NCBI RefSeq assembly: GCF_018760735.1
Contig: NZ_JAHHZN010000024.1
Span: forward strand, 1-61,062
Origin: Hymenobacter piscis
GTDB lineage: Bacteria > Bacteroidota > Bacteroidia > Cytophagales > Hymenobacteraceae
DNA: 61,062 nt
Direction of reading: 5' to 3'
Positions 42,944 through 52,008 of this stretch are shown one piece after another (the stretch's first letter is position 1; each line of letters starts with the position of its first letter). Both the position numbers and the translations under genes were made by a program. The notes below the pieces were generated by a model, which was not told where the DNA came from, made no database searches, and saw only the letters and a list, made by a program, of their open reading frames with translations.

Positions 42944-43996
42944 TTAGGTGGTAGCGCCGCCGCAGCTGGAGCCCGCCCCGGCCGTGCAGCCGTAGCAGTG
43001 CTGGTTCACCACGATGGCGCGGTTCTGGAGCAGGGCTTCGTCGAAGTCGCGGATGTGCTTGGGGGCGGTGCCGGCCACCAGCAAATCGAGCTGCTGGTTG
43101 AAGTCGCAGTCGTAGAGCTGGCCGTCCCAGCCGATGCTGAGCGTGGTGCGGCACATCACGTTTTCGGCGGCTACGGGGTTGTAAGCGGCTACCAGCTTCT
43201 CCATGTAGCTTTCGTAGTTGCCGCTTTCCAGCAGGTAGTCCAGGAAGCGGCTCACAGGGAGGTTGGTAATGGTGAGCAGGTTGTTGAACACGATGCCGTG
43301 TTCCCGGCCCAGGCGCTGCTTGAACTCCCGCTCCAGGCTCTGCTGGGAACCCGGCATGAAGGCCCCCGAGGGGTTGTACACCAGATCCAGCGAGAGGCCC
43401 GAGCCTTCCTGCCCGTAGCCCACGGCGTTGAGCATTTTCAGGGCCCGGATCGACTTCTCGAACACCCCGTCGCCGCGCTGGGCATCGGTGCGGCCGGCCG
43501 AAAAGTGGGGCAACGACGACACCACCTGCACGTGGTGGCGGGCGAAGAACTCCGGCAGGTCGTGGTACTTCTTGTTGGCCACGATGATGGTGAGGTTGCA
43601 GCGCACGATGGTGCGGCGGCCCAGGGCCGAAATCTGCTCCACCAGCCACCGGAAATCGGGGTTCATTTCGGGCGCGCCGCCCGTCAGGTCCACCAGCTCA
43701 ATGTCGGTCTGGGCCAGCGCATCCAGGCAGAGCTGCATGGTTTCGCGGGTCATGATTTCGGTGCGGTCGGGGCCGGCATCCACGTGGCAGTGCTTGCAGA
43801 CCTGGTTGCACATGCGGCCCACATTGATCTGCATGATCTGGAGCCGGGTGGGCCGCAGGGGAAACAGGCCCGTTTCGCGCAGCTTCCCGGCAAAAGCCGG
43901 CAGCCGGGCTCCGGCGGCCTCCGCTTCCGAGAGCACCGTAAGCTGGTAACCGGTATCGGCCAAGGGGGCTTGGCGGGCCTGAAGGGATTTTATCAT
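42944..43996 (-). CDS. arsS: Arsenosugar biosynthesis radical SAM protein
   Basis: A 350-residue radical SAM enzyme. The cluster motif CNQVCKHC supplies Cys63, Cys67 and Cys70; LTGGAPEMNPDFRWL is the glycine-rich SAM-binding region, and the C-terminus ends in a Cys-rich CYGCTAGAGSSCGG. ArsS is proposed to join the adenosyl sugar to methylated arsenic. It is followed by the rhodanese and TIGR04282 genes and preceded by the peroxidase-like gene, a recognised arrangement; no ArsM methyltransferase is in the window. Confidence 0.93.
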   Translation of the reverse strand: MIKSLQARQAPLADTGYQLTVLSEAEAAGARLPAFAGKLRETGLFPLRPTRLQIMQINVGRMCNQVCKHCHVDAGPDRTEIMTRETMQLCLDALAQTDIELVDLTGGAPEMNPDFRWLVEQISALGRRTIVRCNLTIIVANKKYHDLPEFFARHHVQVVSSLPHFSAGRTDAQRGDGVFEKSIRALKMLNAVGYGQEGSGLSLDLVYNPSGAFMPGSQQSLEREFKQRLGREHGIVFNNLLTITNLPVSRFLDYLLESGNYESYMEKLVAAYNPVAAENVMCRTTLSIGWDGQLYDCDFNQQLDLLVAGTAPKHIRDFDEALLQNRAIVVNQHCYGCTAGAGSSCGGATT

Positions 43997-43997
43997 G

Positions 43998-44125
43998 AAT
44001 GTGCGGAATGTGGGAAATGAGGAGAATGTGGGAAATGTAAAAAACAGCGCGGGAATTAAGGCCTAATGCAAAACCGCTGCCTCAGCTTTTCGCATTTAGC
44101 ACATTTCTCACACTACCCACATTTT
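43998..44125. repeat. GGGAAATG/GAATGTG-type inverted element
   Basis: Units GGAATGTGGGAAATGAGG on the left are mirrored by CATTTAGCACATTTCTCACACTACCCACATT on the right, with AACAGCGCGGG ... CCGCTG inside. It separates the ArsS and peroxidase-like genes. Confidence 0.75.
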
Positions 44126-44127
44126 TT

Positions 44128-44460
44128 TTACATGCTCAGTTCCTTGGCTTTGTTCATCATCTGCACGCCGTGAACCAGGGCAGCCCCGCCCTTGATGGCG
44201 GCGGCCACGTGCACGGCTTCCATCATCTGGGCTTCGTCGGCGCCTTTCTGGAGCGAGTCGGTGGTGTAGGCATCAATGCAGTAGGGGCACTGCACGGCAT
44301 GGGCCACGGCCAGGGCAATCAGGGCCTTTTCGCGCTCGGTCAGGGCGCCGTCCTTGAATACCTCGGCGTAGTAGGCGAAGAACTTATTGCCCATTTCGGG
44401 CTGCCACTGGCTGATATTACCGAATTTGGCCAGGTCAGCCGGATCATAGTACGTGCTCAT
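44128..44460 (-). CDS. Arsenosugar-associated peroxidase-like protein (CMD/AhpD fold)
   Basis: A 110-residue carboxymuconolactone-decarboxylase/AhpD-like protein with the redox pair Cys58-Pro-Tyr-Cys61 and helical framework HAVQCPYCIDAYT. Members of this subfamily are regularly encoded beside ArsS and may handle peroxide or thiol chemistry. The ATG at 44458-44460 is the start. Confidence 0.93.
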   Translation of the reverse strand: MSTYYDPADLAKFGNISQWQPEMGNKFFAYYAEVFKDGALTEREKALIALAVAHAVQCPYCIDAYTTDSLQKGADEAQMMEAVHVAAAIKGGAALVHGVQMMNKAKELSM

Positions 44461-44521
44461 GGAAAAGGGGAATATGGGTAAGACGCGTTGAGAAGGCCTA
44501 AGAAACGGGTTTTTGGGCAGT

Positions 44522-45067
44522 TTAGCACCGCACCCGGCGCACCCGGATGCGCACCTGCTCCCCGTTTTCACTGGTGGTGGGCTCCACCTCAATGGTATCG
44601 GCCTCGTCGTAATACTTGGCCACGCCCCGCACGATGCCCACGGCCAGCGCGCCCATGCGCCGCGCCGACACGTAGTCGATGAACAGCTCGTCGGGCGAAA
44701 TGCGGGTCACGTTCAGCACGGGCGGCGTATTGCCGGCGTGCTCCTGGCGCACTTGCTTGTGCATACGCCCCTCCGTGTGTTCGAGCATATCCAGGGTGGT
44801 CCAGTCGGGCTGGAGCAGCTTCTGGTACATGTACATCAGGTCGGGCACCAGGTACTCGCCGAACTTTTCATGGAGCTCATCCGCCGAAAGGCCCGTCATG
44901 GTAGCCGCTTCCCCGATCAGCCGATACATGTGCTCGTCGGGGTACACGTTCTTATGGTCGAAATCGGCAGCGCTGAGGCCGGCGTTTTCCAGCAGCTGCA
45001 CCCAGGTACTGTGGTCGTACTGGGTCTGGACGTAGCGCTTCAGCAGCGTGAAGATGGTGCCGTGCAT
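44522..45067 (-). CDS. Stand-alone H-NOX haem sensor protein
   Basis: A 181-residue single-domain H-NOX (HNOB) that binds haem and senses NO or O2. The proximal ligand is His103 (GRMHKQV), twelve residues before the conserved PP, and the haem-propionate motif Tyr132-x-Ser134-x-Arg136 is intact. No fused cyclase or kinase, so it must act through a partner that is not evident here; the adjacent arsenosugar cluster is the only strand-matched neighbour. The ATG at 45065-45067 starts at MHGTIFTLLKRY, as in the family. Confidence 0.9.
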   Translation of the reverse strand: MHGTIFTLLKRYVQTQYDHSTWVQLLENAGLSAADFDHKNVYPDEHMYRLIGEAATMTGLSADELHEKFGEYLVPDLMYMYQKLLQPDWTTLDMLEHTEGRMHKQVRQEHAGNTPPVLNVTRISPDELFIDYVSARRMGALAVGIVRGVAKYYDEADTIEVEPTTSENGEQVRIRVRRVRC

Positions 45068-45070
45068 GGA

Positions 45071-45190
45071 AGAACTAAAAGATGGAGGACTAGGAATTAA
45101 AAATTGGGTTCCGGTATTGCCGCCTTTTCTCTACGAAGAGGCCAGCAATATCAGAACCCAATTTTCAGCTTTTAGTCTTTTACTCTTCTG
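45071..45190. repeat. Inverted element between the H-NOX and anti-sigma genes
   Basis: Arms AAAAATTGGGTTC and GAACCCAATTTT are joined by CGGTATTGCCGCCTTTTC ... GGCCAGCAATATC, with outer CTAAAAGA ... CTTTTAG units. Nearly all of the gap is one hairpin. Confidence 0.85.
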
Positions 45191-45197
45191 AATTGAC

Positions 45198-46097
45198 TTA
45201 TATGTTGCCGATGACCGTGAGCGTGCTCATGGTGGGCGATTCTACCCCGCCGATGTCCTCCACCGTCATGGCAAAGGCCTGGGCGCTGGCAATGTTTTTC
45301 ATCTGCTGAATGCTGTCGCCGGAGGCCGTAGCATCAGCCAGCATGCCGGCATCCACGGGCTTCCCGTTATCGAGGGCCCAGAGCTGGTACTGCTTGCCTT
45401 CGGGCAGGGCGGGCAGGTTCCGGACGTCCACGTACACGGCTTTGGTGCGGGCGTTGTAGTACACGCGGGCCAGAGCTTCGGGCGCTTTCGGCGTGCCTTT
45501 CAGGTCCACGGGCTGGAAGGCTTCGTTGCGGAGCACGGCCAGCTGCTGGTCCCGCTCGTTGAGGGCCGCCTTCTGGGTAGCCGCGTAGCGCGACTGTTCG
45601 GTCTGGGCCACCTGCAGGTTGGCTTCGGTTTCCTTGAGGCGGTTGTAGAGCAGGTAGTTGCCCAGGCCGCTGAGCACCAGCAGCGCCACCGAGGCGGCAA
45701 TCATCCAGCGGCGGCCGGACCCGGGCACCGGCATCTGCCGCACCACGGCCTCGGAGGCGGCGGTAGCGGCGGCAGCGGGCTCCGGGGCGGAGGAGGCCAC
45801 CATGCGGGGCAGGGCTACCACCGGAGTTTCGGCAGGAGCTGCGGGGTTTGCCGGGGCCTGACCGGGGCGAATGGACTGCTCCCAGGCGGCCAGCACCCGC
45901 TCCCGCAGGGCGGCGGGCGGGGTTACGGCGTGGGCCTCGGCGTAGGCGTCGAGGCCGCTGACAATTTCTTTCAACTCCTGGTCCACGACCGGGTGTTCCC
46001 GTGCGATGCGCTCTACTTCGGCGCGCTCGACCTCGCCGAGTACGCCCAGAGCGTACTCTTCAAGGATGCCAGATTCGATGTATTCCTGAATGTCCAC
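45198..46097 (-). CDS. Anti-sigma factor (RskA type)
   Basis: A 299-residue membrane protein: N-terminal cytoplasmic anti-sigma helical domain (without the zinc Cys/His), a Pro/Ala-rich linker, one membrane helix (about 131-150, ASVALLVLSGLGNYLLY), a short coiled coil, and a periplasmic RskA C-terminal domain (LPALPEGKQYQLWALDNGKPVDAG). It should hold the ECF sigma factor encoded just upstream until a signal arrives. The start is GTG 46097, two nt after the sigma stop (TAATCGTG), so expression is coupled. Confidence 0.9.
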   Translation of the reverse strand: MDIQEYIESGILEEYALGVLGEVERAEVERIAREHPVVDQELKEIVSGLDAYAEAHAVTPPAALRERVLAAWEQSIRPGQAPANPAAPAETPVVALPRMVASSAPEPAAAATAASEAVVRQMPVPGSGRRWMIAASVALLVLSGLGNYLLYNRLKETEANLQVAQTEQSRYAATQKAALNERDQQLAVLRNEAFQPVDLKGTPKAPEALARVYYNARTKAVYVDVRNLPALPEGKQYQLWALDNGKPVDAGMLADATASGDSIQQMKNIASAQAFAMTVEDIGGVESPTMSTLTVIGNI

Positions 46098-46099
46098 GA

Positions 46100-46657
46100 T
46101 TACCGAATCAGTTTAGAGAGGACTTTGATTGCGGCCCGGGCACGGGTCTTGACGGTGCCCAGGGGGAGGTTTAGTTCTTCAGCCACTTCGCTTTGCGTAA
46201 ATCCGCCGAAATAAAGCAGGTCCACGATTTGCCGCTGATCCGGATTCAGCTGGCGCGTCATTTCCTGCAAGCCAATGTGCTCGGGCCGGAACGAGGGTTC
46301 GGCGGCCTGGCGCAGCGCTGCACTTTCTTCGATGGGCTGCGTGCGACTAGATACGCGGTACTGTCGGGACCGGATTTTGTCGATGGCCAAATTCCGGCTC
46401 ACATTCATCACCCACGTAAACAGGCGCCCTTTGCTGGCGTCGTAGGAGGGGAAGGAGTGCCAGATTTTGACCATGGCTTCCTGGAGCACGTCCTCGGCCG
46501 TTTCCTCTTTTTTGACGATGCGCAGAATCACCCCGTAGAGGGCCGCGGAGTATTTGTCGTAGAAGATGGTCATGGCCCCTTCGTCCCGGTCGCGCAGGCG
46601 CTGCACGAGCTGGATTTCGGTTTCGAGGGCAACTGACTCGGGGGTAGAAGCAGACAC
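46100..46657 (-). CDS. ECF RNA polymerase sigma factor
   Basis: A sigma-70 family ECF factor of about 185 residues. Region 2 is visible (DRDEGAMTIFYDKYSAALYGVI ... EDVLQEAMVKIWHSFP ... RLFTWVMNVSRNLAIDKIRSR), followed by a short linker and region 4 (LNPDQRQIVDLLYFGGFTQSEVAEEL). No ATG is placed well; GTG 46657 (MSASTPES) is chosen, the upstream TTG (46666) being the alternative. Partner gene is the anti-sigma factor downstream. Targets are not identifiable here. Confidence 0.92.
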   Translation of the reverse strand: MSASTPESVALETEIQLVQRLRDRDEGAMTIFYDKYSAALYGVILRIVKKEETAEDVLQEAMVKIWHSFPSYDASKGRLFTWVMNVSRNLAIDKIRSRQYRVSSRTQPIEESAALRQAAEPSFRPEHIGLQEMTRQLNPDQRQIVDLLYFGGFTQSEVAEELNLPLGTVKTRARAAIKVLSKLIR

Positions 46658-46975
46658 GGGCAGCAACTAAGAGAAGCAGGGCGGCGTAGCATAGCCGGTC
46701 CCGCGGATGAAACGAAAGTACACGATAAACCGTGAGTTCGGCGCGGGGTTGGCTAAAAATTACGCCCTGGCGCCCGGTTCGCTTCTGCTACGCCCCGACC
46801 GGGCGCGAAGTTTCAGGCCCACCCCGCTCCGCTCCGGGCCCGCGCCCGGCCCCGGCGGGCCGGCCCGCTTCGCCCAACTAAATTCGCCCAACTAAAGTCC
46901 ACCGGGCCGGTTTAGCCGGCTTACCCGCGGAATTTTCTTCCATTTCCTTTCCACCCTCCTCTCTACCTCCCTGTT
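46658..46975. other. Divergent intergenic region, no gene recognised
   Basis: About 320 nt between the ECF sigma gene (minus) and the aldehyde dehydrogenase gene (plus). It is mostly GC-rich without tandem repeats, unlike most gaps here, and presumably holds both promoters; no clear -7 box was found. Confidence 0.5.
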
Positions 46976-48340
46976 ATGGCCATCGAATCCGTAAATCCCT
47001 ACACCGGTCGCACCGAGCGCCGCTTCCGGGCCTTCAGCTGGAGCAAAACCGAGCGGATTCTGGGCCAGGCCCACCGCGCTTTCGCCGACTGGCGCACCAC
47101 GTCGTTCGGGCACCGGGCCGGCCTGATGCGCCGGGCCGCGGAGCTGCTGCGCGAGCGGGCCGACGAGCTGGCCCGCCTCATGGCCGTGGAAATGGGCAAG
47201 CCCCTGGCCGACGGCCGCGCCGAAGCCCTCAAGTGCGCCCTCTGCTGCGACTACTACGCCGAGCACGCCGCCGAATTTCTGGCCGACGAAAAGGTCGAAA
47301 CCGAGGCCCAGAGTAGCTTCATTGCCTACGAGCCCATTGGCGTAGTGCTGGCCGTAATGCCCTGGAACTTCCCCTTCTGGCAGGTAGTACGCTTCGCGGC
47401 CCCGGCCCTGATGGCCGGCAACGTGGGCCTGCTCAAACACGCCTCCAATGTGCCCCAGTGCGCCCTGGCCCTGGAAACCATCTTCCACGACGCGGGCTTT
47501 CCGCCCGCCACCTTCCGCACTTTGCTCGTCGGTTCCGATCTGGTGGAAAAGCTGATTGAAGACGACCGGGTGCGGGCCGTGACGCTCACCGGCTCCGAGC
47601 CCGCCGGGGCCGCCGTGGCCGCCACCGCCGGCCGCCAGATCAAGAAAACGGTGCTCGAACTGGGCGGCTCCGACGCCTTTATCGTGCTGGCCGACGCCGA
47701 CCTGGCAGTGGCCGCCAAAACCGCCGCCCAGGCCCGCATGATTAACTCGGGCCAGAGCTGCATTGCCGCCAAGCGCTTCATTGTGGAGAAGCCCGTGCTG
47801 CGCGAGTTCATCGCCCAGCTCAAAACCCACCTGCTGGCCCTGCGCCCCGGCGACCCCCTCGACCCGGCCACCCAGTACGGTCCCCTGGCCCGCCCCGACC
47901 TGGCCGACGAGCTGACCGAGCAGGTGGCGGACTCCGTGAAGCAGGGCGCTAAAGTGGAGCTCTACGGCGGCCAGAGCCAGCCCGGCACCGCCCTGTTTCG
48001 CCCCGTGATTCTGAGCCACGTGAAGCCCGGCCAGCGCGCCTACTCCGAGGAGTTCTTCGGGCCCGTGGCCATCGTGCTCGAAGCCAGGGACGCCGACGAC
48101 GCTGTGCGCCTGGCCAACGACTCCCGCTTCGGCCTGGGCGGCTCCGTCTGGACCCGGGACGTGAAGCGCGGCGAGGCCCTGGCCCGGCGCGTGGAAGCCG
48201 GGGCCGTGTTCGTGAACAGCCTCGTCAAGTCCTCGCCCCAGATGCCCTTCGGCGGCATCAAGAAATCCGGCTACGGCCGGGAGCTGTCCTACCTGGGCAT
48301 CCGGGAGTTCGTCAACCAGAAGTCCGTCTGGATAGCCTAG
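46976..48340 (+). CDS. NAD(P)-dependent aldehyde dehydrogenase (succinate-semialdehyde type)
   Basis: A 454-residue ALDH. The Asn of VMPWNFPFWQVVRFAAPALM, the general-base Glu in VLELGGSD and the nucleophile Cys in SGQSCIAAKRFIV are all present. Layout, length and the E-L-G-G-S-D form suggest succinate-semialdehyde dehydrogenase (GabD-like), which oxidises succinate semialdehyde to succinate; other aldehydes are possible. The ATG at 46976 fits. Its end touches a long repeat element. Confidence 0.92.
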   Translation: MAIESVNPYTGRTERRFRAFSWSKTERILGQAHRAFADWRTTSFGHRAGLMRRAAELLRERADELARLMAVEMGKPLADGRAEALKCALCCDYYAEHAAEFLADEKVETEAQSSFIAYEPIGVVLAVMPWNFPFWQVVRFAAPALMAGNVGLLKHASNVPQCALALETIFHDAGFPPATFRTLLVGSDLVEKLIEDDRVRAVTLTGSEPAGAAVAATAGRQIKKTVLELGGSDAFIVLADADLAVAAKTAAQARMINSGQSCIAAKRFIVEKPVLREFIAQLKTHLLALRPGDPLDPATQYGPLARPDLADELTEQVADSVKQGAKVELYGGQSQPGTALFRPVILSHVKPGQRAYSEEFFGPVAIVLEARDADDAVRLANDSRFGLGGSVWTRDVKRGEALARRVEAGAVFVNSLVKSSPQMPFGGIKKSGYGRELSYLGIREFVNQKSVWIA

Positions 48341-48620
48341 CGGTGAAATGGTGAGGTGGTGAAATGGTGAGGTGGTGAAATGGTGAGGTGGTGAAATGGT
48401 GAGGTGGTGAAATGGTGAGGTGGTGAAATGGTGAGTTGACGTTCAGGAACCTTGGTTGCGCAAATGGCGCCATCAGGACCTTTCGAACGTCAACTCACCA
48501 TCTCACCATTTCACCATCTCACCATTTCACCACCTCACCATTTCACCATCTCACCATTTCACCACCTCACCATTTCACCATCTCGCCATTTCACCATCTC
48601 ACCATTTCACCATTTCACCT
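48341..48620. repeat. Family-1 palindromic element, longest copy
   Basis: Left arm of about 10 alternating GGTGAAAT/GGTGAGGT units, core at 48433-48496 (GAGTTGACGTTC ... GAACGTCAACTC with GGCGCC and GGACC inside), and a right arm of about 15 inverted CACCATTT/CACCATCT units. At 280 bp it could form a very long hairpin between convergent genes. Confidence 0.92.
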
Positions 48621-49385
48621 TTAGCAGTAGCCCAGCACTTTGTAGATGGCGTAGCCGGCCATTTCGTGCAGCAGGATGCCCCAGAGGCGCAGCGGCTCCT
48701 CGCTGGGCACCAGCCAGAAGGCGGGCGCAGCCGAACGGTCGGAGGAATAGAAACCGGCCGGGAACGGAACCGGGTGCAGCCCGACTTTGGCGAAGCAGCC
48801 CTCGGCCCGGCGCAGGTGAAACGCCGACGTAATGAGCACCGTGCTGCGGATATCGGGGTGGCGGGCCAGCAGTTCGTTGGTGAACCGGGCGTTTTCGCGG
48901 GTGTTGCGGCTGCGCTCTTCCAACAAAATCACCGAATCGGGGACGCCGGCCAGGCGCAGCAGGGTGTACAGTTCCCGGGCTTCGGAGCGTGCCCCCGGCA
49001 GCGGTTCCAAGGCCCCCGAGCCGCCCGAGACGATGATGCGGCGGATGCGGCCGGCCCGGTAAAGCCAGAGCGTGTGCAGGAGCCGGTCGGCGCTTTGCTG
49101 CACGTATACCCGGTCGTGGGGCGACTTACGGGTTTTGGTAATGCCGGTGAGCAGAATGCCCGCGTCGGCAGAGGCGGGCAGCTGGCTAAGCCGCACCGGA
49201 GGACGCTCCCAGGCCAGCAGGGCCTCGTTTACCAGGGCCGGGTTGGTGAGCAGCAGCAGCAGCCCCAGCGCCGCCCAGCGCAACCGCCGCCGCCAGTGCC
49301 GGGGGCGCACCAGCAGCCCCAGCGCCACCAGCCACACCACCGGCGACAACAGGAAATCCAGAATCTTGGAGAGGATAAAAAACAT
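48621..49385 (-). CDS. YdcF/ElyC-family (DUF218) membrane protein
   Basis: A 254-residue protein with two N-terminal membrane helices and a DUF218 domain: GILLTGI near residue 75, IRRIIVSGGSGA, DSVILLEERSRNTRENA and ITSAFHLRRAEGCF. The family includes SanA and ElyC, which act in envelope integrity and peptidoglycan/lipid carrier metabolism; the precise reaction is unknown. ATG 49383-49385 is used. It is convergent to the aldehyde dehydrogenase gene. Confidence 0.9.
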   Translation of the reverse strand: MFFILSKILDFLLSPVVWLVALGLLVRPRHWRRRLRWAALGLLLLLTNPALVNEALLAWERPPVRLSQLPASADAGILLTGITKTRKSPHDRVYVQQSADRLLHTLWLYRAGRIRRIIVSGGSGALEPLPGARSEARELYTLLRLAGVPDSVILLEERSRNTRENARFTNELLARHPDIRSTVLITSAFHLRRAEGCFAKVGLHPVPFPAGFYSSDRSAAPAFWLVPSEEPLRLWGILLHEMAGYAIYKVLGYC

Positions 49386-49460
49386 GGCCGCAAAACTACG
49401 CCCGGATTTCCTGACGCCGTTTTGCGGCCACATTACAGCCTTTAAGCCGCCGCCGGCCTG

Positions 49461-49799
49461 CTACCCGGCCACGCTGGCGCAGGTTTGCAGGTTACGCAGC
49501 ATCTGCTCCACCCCTTCCTCGGTGCGCAGCGTGTCGCACTCGGTGAGGCGGCCCCGGCAGTAGGCCACGAAGAACGGGGCGACCTGGGTATCCATCATCT
49601 TGCGGGCCACCGGGTTCTCGTCCACGTCGAGGCGCAGGAAAAGCGTGTTCTGGTAGGCCGGATCCAGAGAGTACTGCTCGAAGGGCGGGGCCAGCAGGTC
49701 GCAGACCGGGCAGTTTTCCGACGTGAACTTGGCCAGCACCCGCGGGTAGTCGTGAATCAGGGTGCGCAGACCCTCATCGTTCGTGTCAATAACTTTCAT
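49461..49799 (-). CDS. Small thioredoxin-fold protein
   Basis: A 112-residue thioredoxin-like protein without a signal peptide. The active site is Cys30-Pro-Val-Cys33 (SENCPVCDLLAPPF), and the cis-proline region is VAPFFVAY. Cytoplasmic thiol-disulphide exchange is likely. The start is ATG 49797-49799. Confidence 0.9.
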   Translation of the reverse strand: MKVIDTNDEGLRTLIHDYPRVLAKFTSENCPVCDLLAPPFEQYSLDPAYQNTLFLRLDVDENPVARKMMDTQVAPFFVAYCRGRLTECDTLRTEEGVEQMLRNLQTCASVAG

Positions 49800-49937
49800 G
49801 CGGCAAATGTACGGGGGAAGCACGCGCCAGGGCGGCGGAAAATCCAATGCCCCCCAGACAACCAAACGGCCCCGAAAAATTCCGCGGGGCGAAATAGTTC
49901 GGGGCCACAGGGCCGGTAGCCGCCGCCAGGGCGGAAC

Positions 49938-51725
49938 TTAGCGGGCGGGGGCCGCGGCGGGCAGCATCATCTGGCCGATGTACTTGACCGGGGCGCTGCC
50001 GTAGCTCAGAAACTGCTCGTGGAAGGCTTTCAGGTCGAAGGCTTGGCCCTGCTGCTGCCGGAGCGCCTGACGCAGGTCGTAGATTTCGGTGTAGCCGGTG
50101 AAGTAGGAGCTGAGCTGCACCTGGCTCAGGGTGGCGCGCAGCCACTTGTTGCGGGCCTCGGCCTCCTGCTGGAACCCATCCTGGCGCAGCAGGCGCACGG
50201 CCTCGTCCTCGGTGAGGTTGCCGGCCTGCACCTGGTGGTCGAGGATGGCGTTCAGCGTCACGCGCATGTTCCACTTGTCCCACATGAGCCACATTTCATC
50301 GGTGTTGCCCCCGTAGCCGCTTTCCAGCATCATGCGCTCGGCGTACACGGCCCAGCCTTCAATCATGGCCCCGTTGCCGAGGATGGACTTAATGAGCGAG
50401 GGGCTGCGGTTGGCGTACACCAGCTGGGTGTAGTGGCCCGGAATGGCCTCGTGGATGTTCAGAATCTGGAGCGTGTAGGTGTTGTACTCGCGCAGGTAGC
50501 TTTCGGCCTGGGCCGCCGGCTGCCCGTCGAGGGGCTCCACGTTGTAGTAAGTGTCGGCCCCCTTGTCGTAGGGCCCGGGGGCCGATACGCTGGCTCCGGC
50601 CCCGCTGCCGCGCATGTAGAGCGGGGTTTCGCGCACCACCAGGGGCTTGGTGGGGTCCTGGGTCAGGAGCTGATGGTCATCCACCCAGCGCACGAGCGTG
50701 GGCATCTGCTCGCGCACGGCCCCCACGAACCCGGCCGGCGTGGCGTGCCGGGCCGACAGGGCCTCGATAACGGCGCTTACCACGGCCAGCGAGTCGGCGG
50801 GGCGGGGTTTGTTCGGGACGTACTTCGGGTAGAGCCGGGCGGCCCGCACTTTCATGTCGCGCAGCAGCTCCTGCTTGTGGGCCAGGGCCTTGCGGTACAC
50901 CTCATCGGCGGAGTAGCGGCTCTGAATATCGAGGGCGAACTTGCGGTTAAACAACGCCGGCCCGATGCGGAAGGAGCGGAAGTTGCCGGCCGGCAGCACC
51001 TCCTGCTGCAGAAACCGGATGTAGCTTTCCATCGTCAGGCGGGTGGTGGCAATGCGCCCCTGGAGGTCCTGCTTCTCGGCCGCCGTCAGGCCCGATTTGG
51101 CCACTGAGTCCAGCAGGGCCGGCCCGAACACGGCCAGCCCGCCCTGGTTCTGGCGAATGGCCAGGTTGGTGTGCTCCCGGGTGGGACGCTCCAGATTCTG
51201 CTTGGCGGCCTCGTAGTAATCAGCCACCTGAATGAGCTTGTGGCTGATGGCGCGCAGGCGTCGGTCGAGGGGGTGGTAGCGGCCGTTCAGGATTTCGGCC
51301 ACCGCCCCGCCCACGTTGTAATTGGCCGGGTTCCACTGCCAGTCGCGCAGGCTGTCGGCGTAGAAATCAGCCGAGGCCAGGTAGTTCTGCATGAGCCGGT
51401 AGTCGGTCTGGTTGTTCACCGAGAGGTCGGCCACCGGGTAGGTCTGCATTTCCTTGCGGCGGCGGGCCCGGGCCGCGGCTTCGGTCTGGCGGCGGCCCGC
51501 GGAGGGCACTACCAGCACCGAGTCGTAGCGGTGGTAGCCGGCCCCGCTGGCCCACTCGGGGTTGTAGTACCAGAGCGAGTCGATAAAGCGCTGCTTATAG
51601 GCGTCGAAGTCGGCATCGAGGGTTTCGGGCGTGCCGGACGTGGGCTTGGAGCCCGAATCACAGGCCGCGAGGGAGAGTAGACCGGCCACGCAGGCGGCGG
51701 CAGGAAGCAGGTAGCGGTGGAGCAT
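49938..51725 (-). CDS. DUF885 family lipoprotein, probable metallopeptidase
   Basis: A 595-residue protein with lipobox Cys in SLAACDSG (about residue 22). DUF885 proteins are HExxxGH-type metallopeptidases; here NIHEAIPGHYTQLVYANR near residue 425 gives His-Glu-x3-Gly-His, and EGWAVYAERMMLES follows with the likely third ligand. It probably cleaves peptides in the periplasm. The whole gene reads cleanly from ATG 51723-51725. Confidence 0.92.
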   Translation of the reverse strand: MLHRYLLPAAACVAGLLSLAACDSGSKPTSGTPETLDADFDAYKQRFIDSLWYYNPEWASGAGYHRYDSVLVVPSAGRRQTEAAARARRRKEMQTYPVADLSVNNQTDYRLMQNYLASADFYADSLRDWQWNPANYNVGGAVAEILNGRYHPLDRRLRAISHKLIQVADYYEAAKQNLERPTREHTNLAIRQNQGGLAVFGPALLDSVAKSGLTAAEKQDLQGRIATTRLTMESYIRFLQQEVLPAGNFRSFRIGPALFNRKFALDIQSRYSADEVYRKALAHKQELLRDMKVRAARLYPKYVPNKPRPADSLAVVSAVIEALSARHATPAGFVGAVREQMPTLVRWVDDHQLLTQDPTKPLVVRETPLYMRGSGAGASVSAPGPYDKGADTYYNVEPLDGQPAAQAESYLREYNTYTLQILNIHEAIPGHYTQLVYANRSPSLIKSILGNGAMIEGWAVYAERMMLESGYGGNTDEMWLMWDKWNMRVTLNAILDHQVQAGNLTEDEAVRLLRQDGFQQEAEARNKWLRATLSQVQLSSYFTGYTEIYDLRQALRQQQGQAFDLKAFHEQFLSYGSAPVKYIGQMMLPAAAPAR

Positions 51726-51904
51726 AGGGGGAAATTAGGCGGGCAAGGTACTCAGCCAAGGACAAAGGCCCGCCCCCCGGGTTGCGTGCCCGCCCGGGGC
51801 GGCCGGGTGGCAGCCCGCGCGCCCCGTCGCGGCCCGTTACGGGCTGCCCGCCCCTACCCGGCCGCCGCCCCGGACCGGCGGGACAGAACACCGGCGGCGG
51901 GGGC

Positions 51905-51935
51905 TTGCGGATTTTCCGGCCTTTTTGCATCTTTC
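51905..51935 (+). promoter_or_regulatory. Possible promoter of the 52009 gene
   Basis: TTG at 51905-51907 and a -7-like CATCTTTC at 51928-51935 with a 20-nt spacer. One to two mismatches to TAnnTTTG, so this is tentative. Confidence 0.35.
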
Positions 51936-52008
51936 CTGACGCACTGCGCTCCGCCCGCCCCCTACCTATTGCTACGTGGTTTCCCTTTCACCTTTTAGCC
52001 CATTTTGT

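Noticed and set aside
42930..43649. N-terminal half of a 431-residue frame leading into the rhodanese gene
   Set aside because: It overlaps the conserved ArsS gene in another frame; the rhodanese start with lipoprotein signal is at 42929.
48341..48620. Repeat block resembling a CRISPR array
   Set aside because: Units are 8 bp and contiguous, without spacers, and are mirrored around a core; no cas genes are present.
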